17,733 nt of DNA from Mucidula mucida. Taxonomy: Eukaryota; Basidiomycota; Agaricomycetes; Agaricales; Physalacriaceae. The stretch is from NCBI GenBank assembly GCA_015501055.1, contig JADNYV010000702.1, positions 1-17,733 on the forward strand, written 5' to 3'. Made by a program: the position numbers and the translations under genes. Below the pieces are notes generated by a model. That model ran no database searches. It was given only the letters and a program-made list of their open reading frames with translations, and was not told where the DNA came from. This document shows positions 1 through 10,400 of the stretch, piece after piece (the first letter of the stretch is position 1; each line of letters begins with the position of its first letter).

Positions 1-836
1 TCGAACTCGGTGGTACCAGATCAGTTACATGGCTGTTCTTCGATTCCTACAACGTCTTTCGTGCAATGCCCTAGGCGGTCGTGCTTCACTCATAGCCGAT
101 ATACCTGGCTTGATCCACACATCAAAGTGCACATGCGCGAGATTGTCGATCTCCTGTGCGAGTTGAAGATCAGGATCACATATTTTCGTTCCGCCTTCAG
201 CAATTTCTGGTGGGTGGAGCATGAGCCCGCCGCCAGAGTTATTTGGATGCGTTTCTTACTGTCCGCATGGCTGGCAATAGTCATTTATTTGAGATTATAA
301 CTTTGTTATCTTATCCGCTTTAGTGACTGTGGCGGGGTTGCATCGGCAATCATATACGGTCAGACGGGGAGGTTGGACGCGGTGATGCGGGTGGCGTGCT
401 GTTGCGGGTTGAGATCCATACCACTACAACAGCGGTGAGTGTGTGGCGCATCATAGTCACCAGAACTTACTCTGGCCTGCAGCATACTATTTCGTCGCCT
501 AGTCAAATCTCGCCCATACGTATAGTCAAATAATAAAAACTCAATACATCGTGCCTTATTGCCTTGTCAATTTCGCACCGCCTATCGACTGGACTTATTC
601 AGGCAATATGATTACACCTATTACCTATAGTACCACCTTCAGCTGGTGAATCGGCCACTCACATGCCTAAATATATGCGTGATGTCGACGCGTGTTCCTA
701 ATCGGGTGATTTACATAATCAACCGATTCCAAGGCGCGTCGTCTGGCTTTGAAAGAGTCAAGACGCCAGCCCAGTTTGGATTCATCATCGCCAGCTACAC
801 GTCTTTCACGTACTATCTACAGTCTCCAGTATCGCC
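1..836. other. Left flank without a convincing gene; one possible minus-strand exon
   Basis: No model with start, splice sites and stop could be assembled here. On the minus strand, positions about 222 down to 110 read as a fairly protein-like frame (containing HVHFDVWIKPG). This frame could splice at a GT...AG pair about 34 nt apart into a short tail that stops near position 27. That would be the end of a minus-strand gene, but the intron would be unusually short and no upstream exon fits. The rest, up to the ATG at 837, holds only short overlapping frames and an AT-rich patch around 525-545. It probably includes the promoter of the gene starting at 837. Confidence 0.3.
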
Positions 837-2168
837 ATGACTTCCCCACCTATCGGTACCAAGACCACGCCGTTGGCAGTATTCAACCCGCCTTTATTCA
901 CAAAATCGTTGGCGCAATTTAGTATCGCCTTTTCCAAAGGCCGAGGAACGGAGCTGGACCCACTCACCATCACCCATCGAATGCTACACTTGGGAAAGAC
1001 AAGCAGTTTCGCTTACTACAGCGAGTTGACGGCGACGTACAAGGCGCTGTCGGAGATCTACGATAAGATACAAGACAGTTCGGTCCCATGGTACGCGACA
1101 CACTACATTCTTGCCTATTGCCACTGATGTATATCTCCCAGGTTCGAGCACGCTCGCCAAGACCTCCTTCACATCCTGCACGGTTCCATCATGCTTGCCG
1201 ACACCATGCAGTCCTTGATGGATGCGCAGGCCGACGAGATCACTGCCTCGCTTTTAGACATTCTCAGCTCCTGGAGCAATTCCAGCCCAGCGACACCTAC
1301 GCCTCGCGACGAAACGAAGATGTATGGGAGCTTCGCTCTCAAAGTTCAGTATGAAATAGAACACCTACAACAGTGTTTAGAAACACTACAACCATCCGTA
1401 AGTCAAGTTTCCTTTGCATGTCCATATAGCTGACCTTGCTACATTCAGCAATTCCGCAATCGCGCGTTCTTCCCAATTCTACACAGCTCAGCCTTGAAGG
1501 CCACAGGCGTAGCCACCGCAATCACCGGTGCCGCGGTTGTAGCCGCCAGCCACGTCAATGTCGGAGGAGCTCTCCTCGCGTTTGGAGGCTTCGCTACAGC
1601 TGCTGGTGAGCGGTCAGGTGCCCTACCTTTGTCGGACCTAATAAGATCTAGGGTATATGACGACAACGGTGTCGGAACAGCGCAGCGAGACGATCAAACT
1701 GCATGCTGCTTACCTCAAGCGTCTGCTGCAAATCGGATATATAGCTTGGACCGAGTTCTCCGCCCTCTTGCAGACATTTTCGGCGACATACTCGACACTT
1801 AAGAATGACGCCAAACGATCACAAGAGCTACTTACATTCTGTAGGGCATTCCAATCCTGTGTGAGTCTGCTCCCAATCCACATAACCAATGGAGTTCACT
1901 CGCTCCCTGACAGTTCCTAGAGGGTTTCGATAACTTCAACATTTTCGTTGATCTCACGATCTGCGATCCGGTCCGTTCAAAGCAGATCCTTGCTGTTCCA
2001 GTGAAGGTTCAGCAGATCCTGTCGGATCACAAACAAGAAAAGTTGCCCGGTAGAAACGACAAGTACTCCAAGTACCTTGGTAAGCCTGCATTTCATGACC
2101 TCGAGGCTCAGGAATCGCTCACAATTGTCTAATTAGAGGCGACCACTGAAGACAGACAGGCCGTATAG
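837..2168 (+). CDS. Uncharacterised helical protein with a long Gly/Ala-rich hydrophobic segment (357 aa, six exons)
   Basis: The model joins 837-1090, 1142-1397, 1449-1605, 1652-1860, 1914-2079 and 2137-2168. All five introns are GT...AG, 46-57 nt long, and the joined frame is 1074 nt with no internal stop. The start is the first ATG of the frame. The protein looks almost wholly helical. It has a charged N-terminal half (residues about 55-170), then a long hydrophobic Gly/Ala/Val stretch (about 185-223, including VATAITGAAVVAA), then another amphipathic helical half with the C-terminal motif DNFNIFVDLTI. Helix, hydrophobic hairpin, helix is the layout of alpha-helical pore-forming proteins (ClyA/HBL-like). 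That resemblance is inference from layout only, because no family motif is recognised. A membrane-anchored coiled protein is the main alternative. I am confident that it is a gene and unsure of its role. No signal peptide is seen. Confidence 0.85.
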
Positions 2169-2431
2169 CGACCACCCGGAGAGGAGGGATAGGCAGGAGC
2201 GTTCGCAGTGGGTACCTGTTACTTGCGCGAGGGCTTGGGACTTGGAACTATAGTGGCGTCACCACCTCCTTGTACATGACTTCCCTCTGCTGGATGTGTC
2301 GACAGAGTACCAAACAATCACGTGGCGAGGTTCTAGCTGAATGTCATGACTCCACATTGCAATCCTAGTACACGGTGACACTACAAACAACATATCACGA
2401 AGCATACACATCTGAGGGAACAATTGTACAC

Positions 2432-3343
2432 CTACTTTTCACTCCTCTGCTTTGCTTCATTCCCCGACGTCGAATCTCCGCCCGTCTGATCCACCACGCC
2501 ACGCTCAAGATCAACCGTCATGACGCTAAGTGATATTTCCGAGCTCACGGTCTGGGTAGCAAAATGGAGAGACCGCAAGGCGCTCCTAATGCCGCCCCCG
2601 CCGCCAAGAGACGTGCAAGAATCGTCAGGACGTGCATGCCCTGCTACGACCCGCGCCAGGATAAGTGTTGCGATTCCCTAATCCCATTCATTACAAGGAG
2701 TGTAAGAAGTGGATAGAACGTACCGTAAGCGAATATCACAAACTCCTCATATACGCATAGGACAGATCCTACCCATCAGGATCACCGATGTATACGAGAT
2801 AGGAAATGGAGCATAGAGCGGCAGACTCGACAAGTATCTCGATAACGCCTCTGTATGTCCTCGCTCTAGGTCCGCTGACGCGCAGGATGCGGAACACGAC
2901 GAGCAAGGTGCAGTCGCTGTTCGTCGCCAGCGTCATGGCAAAGTACACAAAATTCCAGTTGACGCTGTAGAGCGTGCGTTCGCCGCCGTCCTGAAATTGA
3001 GATGCGATGAACAGGCCGCCACTGACTACCCGGCGAATAATTCAATGATAAGCATAAGGGGATGGAGGCTACTCACTCATCCCTAGGATGACGAGCCAGT
3101 TGCTGCCCCATATAATCCAGCATCGCCAGGTAAGACTGAGAGCATATAAGCGGTCGTAAGACCCATCACGATAGCATCTGCGATGAAAATATTCACCGCC
3201 GGCTCAAGGTCCTGAGCGCCTGAAAGCCATCCACGAATCCAGCATCAAACTGATCCTCCCTCGTAGACGAAGATCTCGATAATGTCAGTGTTGAGCCATG
3301 ACGCGGCGCAAGTAAGGCCAAATTGCTGGGACAGAGAATACAT
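2432..3343 (-). pseudogene. Degraded multi-pass (7TM-like) membrane protein of a basidiomycete family
   Basis: Reading the minus strand, family-like blocks appear in the right order. They are NIFIADAIV (about 3205-3167), then RCWIIWGSNWLVILGM, then a clean 51-nt intron (3026-3076). After it come a helix with FAMTLATNSDCTLLVVFRIL and the block GVIEILVESAAL. A 62-nt intron (2678-2739) follows, then GIATLILARVVAGHARPDD and a hydrophilic tail stopping at 2432. Blocks such as ATN.xCT.L..RI, IEILVESAALY and ARV.AGHARP recur in unnamed Agaricomycete membrane proteins of about 300-350 aa. Two frame changes break the gene: one between the ADAIV and RCWIIW blocks, and one at the GGG run near 2770-2775. 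Each equals one missing base. The first transmembrane helices expected for the family were not found; an ATG at 3343 gives only about 30 residues before a stop. It is a decayed or 5'-truncated copy, or a gene hit by base-loss errors. Confidence 0.65.
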
Positions 3344-3373
3344 ATCGACGAGTGAGCATATCGCTGGGCCAGG

Positions 3374-3381
3374 TATTTATA
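3374..3381 (-). promoter_or_regulatory. Possible TATA box (TATAAATA)
   Basis: TATAAATA on the minus strand lies about 30 nt before the ATG at 3343 that opens the membrane-protein remnant. The spacing is tight for a normal 5' UTR, so it may be chance or serve a different start. Confidence 0.3.
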
Positions 3382-3625
3382 GGATTGGGACATCCAAGTC
3401 TCGAGGTTGGGGTGACGTAGAATCCAAGAGGTCTTATTGAAAGTCACGACAGATCAGTGATTGTGGGCTTTGCTGATCCGACGCAAGGCGGTTTAAAGAA
3501 TCGAACAAAGGTGTGCGAGAAATAGATATTTGTATCCAAAACAGGTTCTTGGTTGGCACGACGTGTAACTATCAAGGCCGTGGTTTCTGTTAAGAGATTG
3601 TTGATGAGAGCGCCTAAAAGGTGAA

Positions 3626-4736
3626 TTAAATGGCACGAACATCATGTTTGGGGCCTTGTATGAACTTCTCGACGAGATGCTTGAATTGGATTGGTTTTTC
3701 AGAGTGCACTACGCGGGTTGTTAGTAGATATTACAGGGAGTAAGGAAGTTCTACCCCAATGGTTTGTGTCCAGTCTTTCAAGAAGCATGTTCGGAAAGAA
3801 CTTTTCCGCGAGAGGAAGATTATGCCTATTGATAAAATTGCTCTGCATGCCTTTGATGAACAAGGTCCTCCCATCCCATTGTTTCTCCCCTGCTTCGTAC
3901 GGGAAATTTCCTATCTCCGGAATGGCCTCCTCGAGAACCGGTACGGGTACGCGGAAGTGAACTGGGGCAGGATCCGAACCCGGTGATGGTACAACGAGGT
4001 TGGTGAGCAAAAACAGGACAATGTTTGGGTCTTTCTCGATCTCATGCAAAACGTACGAAGCTTCTTTACGCGACTTGAGCTGTAGCTCTTCAATCCGACG
4101 CATGGCCTGAACGTATTGATGGAACTCGGATGACATTTTGCCTTTAGAGGGCGCGATATCCACGACAATAAGATTGGAGAGCTTGGATGGATCGGAGAGG
4201 GCGACGGTCATGGCGACTTTGCCGCCCATGGAATGGCCGAGCAGGGAGACGTTTGTAAGACCCTTTTTGTCAAGAAAATGGAGCACATCGGATGCCATTG
4301 CTGAATAGGTCATCGGTAGCGCGTGTGGCGACTCGCCATGATTGCGCAGGTCCTACAGACCGTTAATCCCGCCGTCATCAAGCAAAACAACGAGGACTTA
4401 CCAACGCATACACGGGTCGTTTTAGGTCGCGAGAAAAGGACTTGGTAAGTGACGACCAGTTGCGCTTGGATCCACTGTCACCGTCAATGAAATTCCACGA
4501 AATTGGGACGAACGACGTACAGAAGACCATGGAGCATAACGAGTGGTTTATCCGTCGCGTTGCCGTCGTCCGGAATGGCAGCGATAGACTCGAGCTCGAC
4601 GGGACCGGCGATGGTCGCGACATGTCGGGAACGCGGAACTGGGATTGAAATTGGCAGCTGGCACAAGAGGAAGCATAGGGTAATCACAGAGGCAGAGGCC
4701 AGGCCGTATTCGCAGAGTGAGCGCCAGCGTGCTCAT
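3626..4736 (-). CDS. ABHD11: ABHD11/Imo32-type alpha/beta hydrolase, probably mitochondrial (306 aa, five exons)
   Basis: On the minus strand the exons are 4736-4688, 4638-4521, 4474-4402, 4352-3755 and 3708-3626. The four introns are 46-49 nt, and the last contains a consensus branch site TACTAAC. The spliced frame is 921 nt and unbroken. Hallmarks of the ABHD11/YbfF/Imo32 family are all present. They are the oxyanion motif LVMLHGLLGSKRNW (49-62), DLRNHGESPH (81-90), the nucleophile elbow GHSMGG with Ser121, the VVDIAPSKG block, and NHWVHSEKP with the catalytic His278. The acid residue was not assigned. The N-terminus MSTLALTLRIRPG is Arg-containing and acid-free, which fits a mitochondrial presequence. 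An in-frame upstream ATG run near 4796 would add about 20 residues, including Glu and Asp, and is less likely. Length matches the family (about 300-340 aa). Members are serine hydrolases; ABHD11 is linked to mitochondrial lipid and lipoylation metabolism, while the substrate here is unknown. It is divergent from the Zn2Cys6 gene. Confidence 0.93.
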
Positions 4737-4776
4737 CCTCGTCGGTAATAAGGTGATCGGCGCGTCCCTTTCTCCT

Positions 4777-4797
4777 ACCACCACCATCATCATCATC
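4777..4797. repeat. Short trinucleotide repeat (ACC)3(ATC)4
   Basis: Three ACC units followed directly by four ATC units. It lies just upstream of the hydrolase start, probably in its 5' UTR or promoter. If translation began at the upstream ATG run, it would encode a Met/Val string. Confidence 0.8.
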
Positions 4798-5278
4798 GCC
4801 CTCTTCCTCGCCAGCTTCGACGCCTCTCCTCTGCTTCTCTGTTGCCTCTAAATCTTCCATATTATTCTAACAACATTCCTTACGATTTTGTGAGGCCTAT
4901 CCCTCCAGTCTGTATATGTAAGTCTTGTCCTTTTCTCAACGCGCCCTGTGTTAATTTCTTGCGGATTTGTGCTTAGAGTTAACATACACAAATAATCATG
5001 GTGGCGCATGATCTGCGCTCGGATATACTGTAATCTTGTAAGGCACTGGGGCAGATCTCTACGACCTCGTGAACTTTCCCGAAACGGCCGCCCATTGACA
5101 AGGAACTCCGAGACTCCGTGGCGGCGGCGTACACAGCCTATAGGCCAATACTCTGAAAATGTAAAGTAAATCTCGTTGACGGCCATCAGATACGTCCTTT
5201 CATCCCACTCGGGTTTCACGCTTTGAACTAGAACAGAGCAATAAGGAATCCGAAGGTATATATGATTCAGGTTTCACG

Positions 5279-5286
5279 TATAAAAG
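5279..5286 (+). promoter_or_regulatory. Probable TATA box (TATAAAAG) of the Zn2Cys6 gene
   Basis: A canonical TATAAAAG on the plus strand, 170 nt before the ATG at 5456 and 260 nt before the ATG at 5547. A second TA-rich element (TATATATG, 5257-5264) lies just upstream. Position and orientation suit the transcription-factor gene; function is inferred. Confidence 0.5.
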
Positions 5287-5546
5287 TATTCAAACCATTC
5301 TCTCTAGTAGTCGCCAAGGGGTCCCTCTTTCCACGAGTCGCCAGGAACTTTTTGGATGTGCATTCTCACTACAACGTGGATTACGGCGAAAATACCGGTA
5401 TATCCTACAGTCAGCGACGTTTCACATCAAATCATGTCATTCTCTGTGATTCTTTATGAGTGTCCCTCAGCGGTACGTACTCCTCGCGCCGAGGTCTTGT
5501 TTTAAACGAATGCATCAACTCATACAGATCATTTTGCCTCCCCTTT

Positions 5547-7369
5547 ATGTCTAGTTCCCCACAACCCAGGCGCACCAACGCAGTCGTAGCATGCTCAAAT
5601 TGCCGAAAGCACAAGACGCGTTGCGAAATGCTTGATCCTTTCTCTGGACGATGTCATCGATGCGAAATCGCATCCCTCGCGTGTTCTCACGAAGGCCAGT
5701 GTGGCGTGATACCATGGGCCGATCCTCTGGTTCAGGAATTTGGGCAATCTACCCCTTCTTCACCTTCTAGCTCGATTAGCTCTACTACGCTGCTGGGATC
5801 ACCTTACGAGGCATTGTCACCATCGAGTCCTGGACGTGCTTGGTCATTCATTCCTCAGCTCCTCGAATGCTCCGCACCCATAGCGGCCATACACATGCTC
5901 TCTGAGAGACTAAGTCCTGCCACTATGGCCTCGCCAGTTCTCCTGGCCAGCGACTACTCCATACACGACATATTATCACCTATGCAAATAGAATATCTAC
6001 TCGGCGTGTCAGTATTAAAACCTCCGACCTCAACCGAGTACTGACTTGACACCCCAGAATCTACACCAACTATGTTCCTTGGCTTAATTTCGTACCCGTT
6101 CGAGGAACATTAACAGACGTCATTGGTTGTAGCATCGTTATTCGTCACCTTCCCTTCTACGGTACTCATGGTGCGCATCTGACAAAACTCGCTGAAGATA
6201 CCGTCGCACAGATGGTGTTCAACCCTGGGATGTTCGAATCCATTGAGACGATACACGGTCTTATTATGCTGGCCCTATGGCCGTCGTCACAAGGCGATGG
6301 AAAAGTGCTGATAAGCATGGCGGTGAGTATTGCGACAAATATGCAGTTAAATAAAGCTGCTGCGCGCATAGCCGAGATGCGCCAAAATGGCTCCTTTGTC
6401 ATTTCGGATGAGCTCATGGAGAGAGCGAAATTGGTCAGTGTTATCGTTCCTTGGCCTCAAGTCACTAACCATGTCGTAGTGGCTGGCTCTAACACATTTT
6501 GAAGCCTTGTGAGAGACATCTCTTCCGCTGGCTTTCGACTAGCTCACAATATCTCCAGTCTCTGTTATGGAAGTCGCCGCAGACCCCTCTGCCATCGTTC
6601 ATCTCAGGACATCGACCTGATCCCTCTCACCATTCCTTCGAACTCCGCAGAAGGGCGGGACCTCCGCCTCCGCTTAACGTCCGAAACATTCCTCGTCGTC
6701 GAAGCCGGGCTCTCCACCATCTGTGCCCGCTACGACCAATTGGACCAATTCAAAACCGACATCACATCCTGTCTCTCCAAAATGGACTCTGTCCTACAGA
6801 TGGTGCTTCCCATGTCGGTCATCGCCGACCATGATACGGCCCATTATTACCTACTCCAGTGCCCAGTCCTCACCTACCGTCAGCTCATCCTGCACCACGC
6901 GTTCTTCGCCATGCAGCGCATCTCACAAGAGCATCCCCAGTGGTTCACCGACGTCGAAGTACGCCTCATGGTGGAGTGGGCGAAAGACGCGATGCGCACC
7001 GCCGAGGCGCTGTTGACTGCGTTTTTGCACTGCAAGCAAGACGTGGGCGAGACGTGTCCGGACCATGTGTATATGCATCTGGGGTTCTCGGCGAGCATGA
7101 TTGTGGGGATGCGGCTGCTGGTGAGGGAGCGGAGGGATGTGGAGATGAGCGGGGCGTGGCAGGAGCTGTTGAGGAAGACGGCGGAGGTGTTGGAGCAGAC
7201 GCAGATGCAGGGGGATGGCGGGAGGGAGCATGCGGCGGTGAGGGTGGCGAGGGTTATTAGGGCGATAAGGGGGTCGTGGATGAAGAAGGGATTGGACACG
7301 CTGTTTGAGGAGGACAGTCCGTTGTTTGATGAAGAGACTTGGGAGCGATTTCTGCACGAGTTGACGTAG
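5547..7369 (+). CDS. Zn2Cys6 fungal transcription factor (558 aa, four exons)
   Basis: Exons 5547-6007, 6058-6433, 6480-6508 and 6559-7369 join into an unbroken 1677-nt frame; the introns are 50, 46 and 50 nt. The N-terminus carries a complete zinc binuclear cluster with Cys at residues 16, 19, 26, 36, 39 and 46 (spacing C-x2-C-x6-C-x9-C-x2-C-x6-C) and a basic RKHKTR stretch, so it should bind DNA in the nucleus. A Ser/Pro-rich linker follows. The rest is helical and hydrophobic like the fungal-specific regulatory domain, including WLALTHFEA and QDIDLIPL. The third exon is only 29 nt. If the intron at 6509-6558 were retained, the frame would stop at once in the frame of the preceding exon. 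A further upstream intron (5473-5527, GTACGT...ACAG) would join ATG 5456 in frame and add 12 residues; that is an alternative start or a 5' UTR intron. The target genes cannot be told from the sequence. Confidence 0.93.
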
Positions 7370-7410
7370 GAACCATTTCAGCCTAACATCTTGGTCATAA
7401 AGACTCCCAT

Positions 7411-10400
7411 TTAAGACATCGTCTCTTTTTCGGTCGTCTCTTCTCTCTTTCTCTCTGCCTTTGTCTCCTTCCGGTCTGGAAATAGCTCATCGTCTTGAGC
7501 ATCCTTTGTCCACTTGTCCTGTTCGGGCATTGCTACATGGTCGCGCACCAACTGTCCCAGCTTTTTATCGCTCCATTTTCGTAGGCGCATCATGAACGTC
7601 GCAAACTGATACATATGTATAGGCGAGGAGATGTCAAACGACCGAATGTTACGATCCATGATGAAGATGGTCTGCAATATTGTGAGCATAATTCAAAGAG
7701 TGGTGATAAAAGACAACACACATCTGACTCGGCCGAATGCCAGCAACATAGGACGATTCCAACTGTTCCATCTGTCACCACTGCGTACACCGGCTGTTTC
7801 TTGAAGCCTAGGCTTGCTAGGAAGACCACTGCGCTGACCAGATAAAGTTTGCTTTGGTGCATAGCTTTCAATGGTGTCTGGTTCTCTTTCCTATACACCC
7901 CCAAGAACACCGGTATAAGAGGACATCCTCCCAAGTCGGAAAAACGAGGCTCGGGGCGTTCAGCGAACTCGGCAGGAAACTTGGGTGGCAGCGAGTTCGT
8001 TCTTGGATCCTTTGAAAGTTCGACAAAAGGGTATAGCACACGGTGCTTCAGCCCAGCCGCGGGGAACGCAACAACACTGTCACACCGTGATTTGTCGATT
8101 TCCTCTTTGGTCCGCTTCAGTATAACGTCAGAAGATTCCGCAGTCAGCAGTTTCTTGATTTTGCGATAGCGAATTATAGAGTTAGAGTAGACGTCCATGA
8201 GGATCAGACACAAACTCCTGTTATGTCGCTCATCTGGTGTATGGTCCGGAAGAGATGGGGCAGCAATTGCCGCGACTTGATATAGTTCATAGCAGAGTCG
8301 GGCCCGATTGAGATTGGCCTCACGGAACGAGTCCTTCCCATTCGCCACACAGTCAGCCGCGGCATTCCGAGCGGTGGGTAGCTTCCGTTCCATTCTATAA
8401 TGCATTAGTTGGCTTTGTGTGGGCATTAACAGCGCACAGTCTACTTACACGACTCGGCGTGATACAGTCTCGCCGACGGTCACAAATGACACGGCAATTA
8501 CAAAGTCCCAGCACTGGCGAGCCCCAGCAGTGCTGATCGACTTCTTGAAACCTTTCGCACGGGCAACAGTCCATAGTAGAAGTGATAGCGACTCGCAAAT
8601 CAACGGTACGACGTCGAGGTCAAGCGCCTTGGCATCGCGAATTGCCTTCCCGCCCGCAGCGCCATCATCAAAAGGTTTCGTTGGAGATTTGAAGAGTTCA
8701 TAGAGCGTGAATAGGCCACGATCAATGTGTGCATGGAAGTCCTATTGTGAAGGAGCTTAACGATGTTGTCATGTAAACAGCACACAGCTTACAGTTGGCA
8801 GATGGCGATACTCCGTAAGATTGTTGTAAAGGTCCACCATGTTGTTAATTTCGTTGGCAGTCGAATGAGTTACGTCGAGGAGTGCGCCATCTTTTTCCGC
8901 AAATTGTATCAGACGGTCCTTCAGCTGAATGCACGCTATCTGTATAACGTTTCTGTCATATAGAAAACTATCAATAGCTTGGCAGTCATCCGAGGATACT
9001 TCGTGCTCGCTAATAGGGGCGCAAAGCCGCGTCAGGCAGACGATGTAAACAAGCCAGTCAACGTACTTGGATTGGACAGAACAGGTTGAGACGGCATTTG
9101 AAGCACGACCTGCCGTATATAACGACTTCTGTTCCGGACTAAAGGAATCGTTCATCGGCGTTCGAGGGTAGCAGTAATACTCATACCGTTCGCTTTCTCT
9201 GCAGATATGATATGAGTGTGAGTGTTATAAAAACGCACAATGGGTACCTACATGTTTTCATGGGGCACAATAGACTCATCGACGTCGAATTGAGAAATGT
9301 CGGCGGCGGGGACAGACGTCAGCGCTGGACTCTGGCTCCGTGACGACGCAGGACTGCGACCATTTCTGCCCCGAGACTCAGTATTCCTTGAGGGTGTAAA
9401 GAGCATATGAGATGTATCAATCAGAGAATTACGCACGAGGTCGTCATACTAGATTGAACATGATGAAGCCACGTCGATATTGTGTCTTCCCATGACTGAG
9501 GAAGCCGCTTCAGCTCATCAAGATAAGAATCCGCTCGCCACTGTGCATCGCTGCAGAGGGCACTGCCACATTGCTGAGCGAAGACGTCATACTGAGGCCG
9601 AAGGGACAGAAGAAATGAGCCCAACGACAGGGCAGAGTCAGGAGCAGACAAGTCGAAGGCGCCCAAGGATACCTGAGCATCGGAAGTCACTGTGTGTACC
9701 TGCGGCTTAAATTGTAGATGACTGAAAATTGTACGATATACGTTAACTTACCGTGTCCTTTCCAAGAGGGTTCTCATCTACCCAGGCAAAGTATACCCGA
9801 GCGAGAAACCCCTTTTCTGAGAGGCCGATACCGATGACAGGATCCTTGAGGGCCCACGTATCCCGCTGGAAGGCCGTGCTTCTGAGAACCTCGACGACAG
9901 AGTCCCCGTCGGCTATGCAAATGAAAGGAAATGGTACAGAGCGACGATCACGCCAGAAGTCATACGCATGCGCATCCGGCGGCATGCTTTCTACGGACGA
10001 TCGAGAGGGCGTAGAGCCATCTGTAGAGAGTGCTCCATCTGTAGAGAGTTCTGCATCTGTAGAGAGTTCTCCATCTGTAGAGCGTAATCTCGGTGGGCGG
10101 GCGTACAAGAATTCGTCTATGCTTTCCAACGAGGATGATGCCGTAGATGCAGAATCACTGGAAGAGGAGATCGCATCGTTGGCAGATTCACCTGACAACG
10201 GTGTCACTACAGAAGCTATCATCCTAGCCTCGCCGACGGTCATGTCACCCAATTTATCTAAGTAAGTGCGAGCGAAACGGACGTTCTCGCTAGGGATAAT
10301 GATGAGAAGTCTAACCTCTGAAATATCGATGCATCATACCTGACATGTGCATCAGGGTAGCAAGAGCGTAACAAGGCATAAAGCAGCAGGGAAACAAAAG

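Larger units (their letters stand above)
4737..5455. other. Divergent intergenic region between the hydrolase and the Zn2Cys6 factor
   Basis: About 720 nt separate the hydrolase start (minus strand) from the possible first ATG of the transcription factor. The stretch holds a CAT/CCA microsatellite, AT-rich patches and a TATA box facing the plus strand. A 123-codon minus-strand frame (4848-5219) opens with GTG rather than ATG, matches no family I know, and sits where 5' UTR and promoter are expected. I do not call it a gene. Confidence 0.6.

Noticed and set aside
3968..3985. tRNA B-box-like sequence on the minus strand (GGTTCGGATCC)
   Set aside because: It is inside the well-supported hydrolase exon (coding for SPGSDPAP) and no A box, acceptor stem or anticodon arm can be folded around it.
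4848..5219. 123-codon minus-strand ORF
   Set aside because: It begins with GTG, has no recognisable domain or introns, and lies in the expected promoter/5' UTR between two divergent genes.
6880..7357. Minus-strand ORFs of 139 and 144 codons
   Set aside because: They lie antisense to the last exon of the Zn2Cys6 gene and are open only because of its GC-rich codon use.
9753..10265. 170-codon plus-strand ORF
   Set aside because: It is antisense to exon 2 of the 973-aa gene, whose eight-exon model is frame-consistent. Its Ser/Val/Glu repeats are just the reverse reading of the 18-nt repeat.
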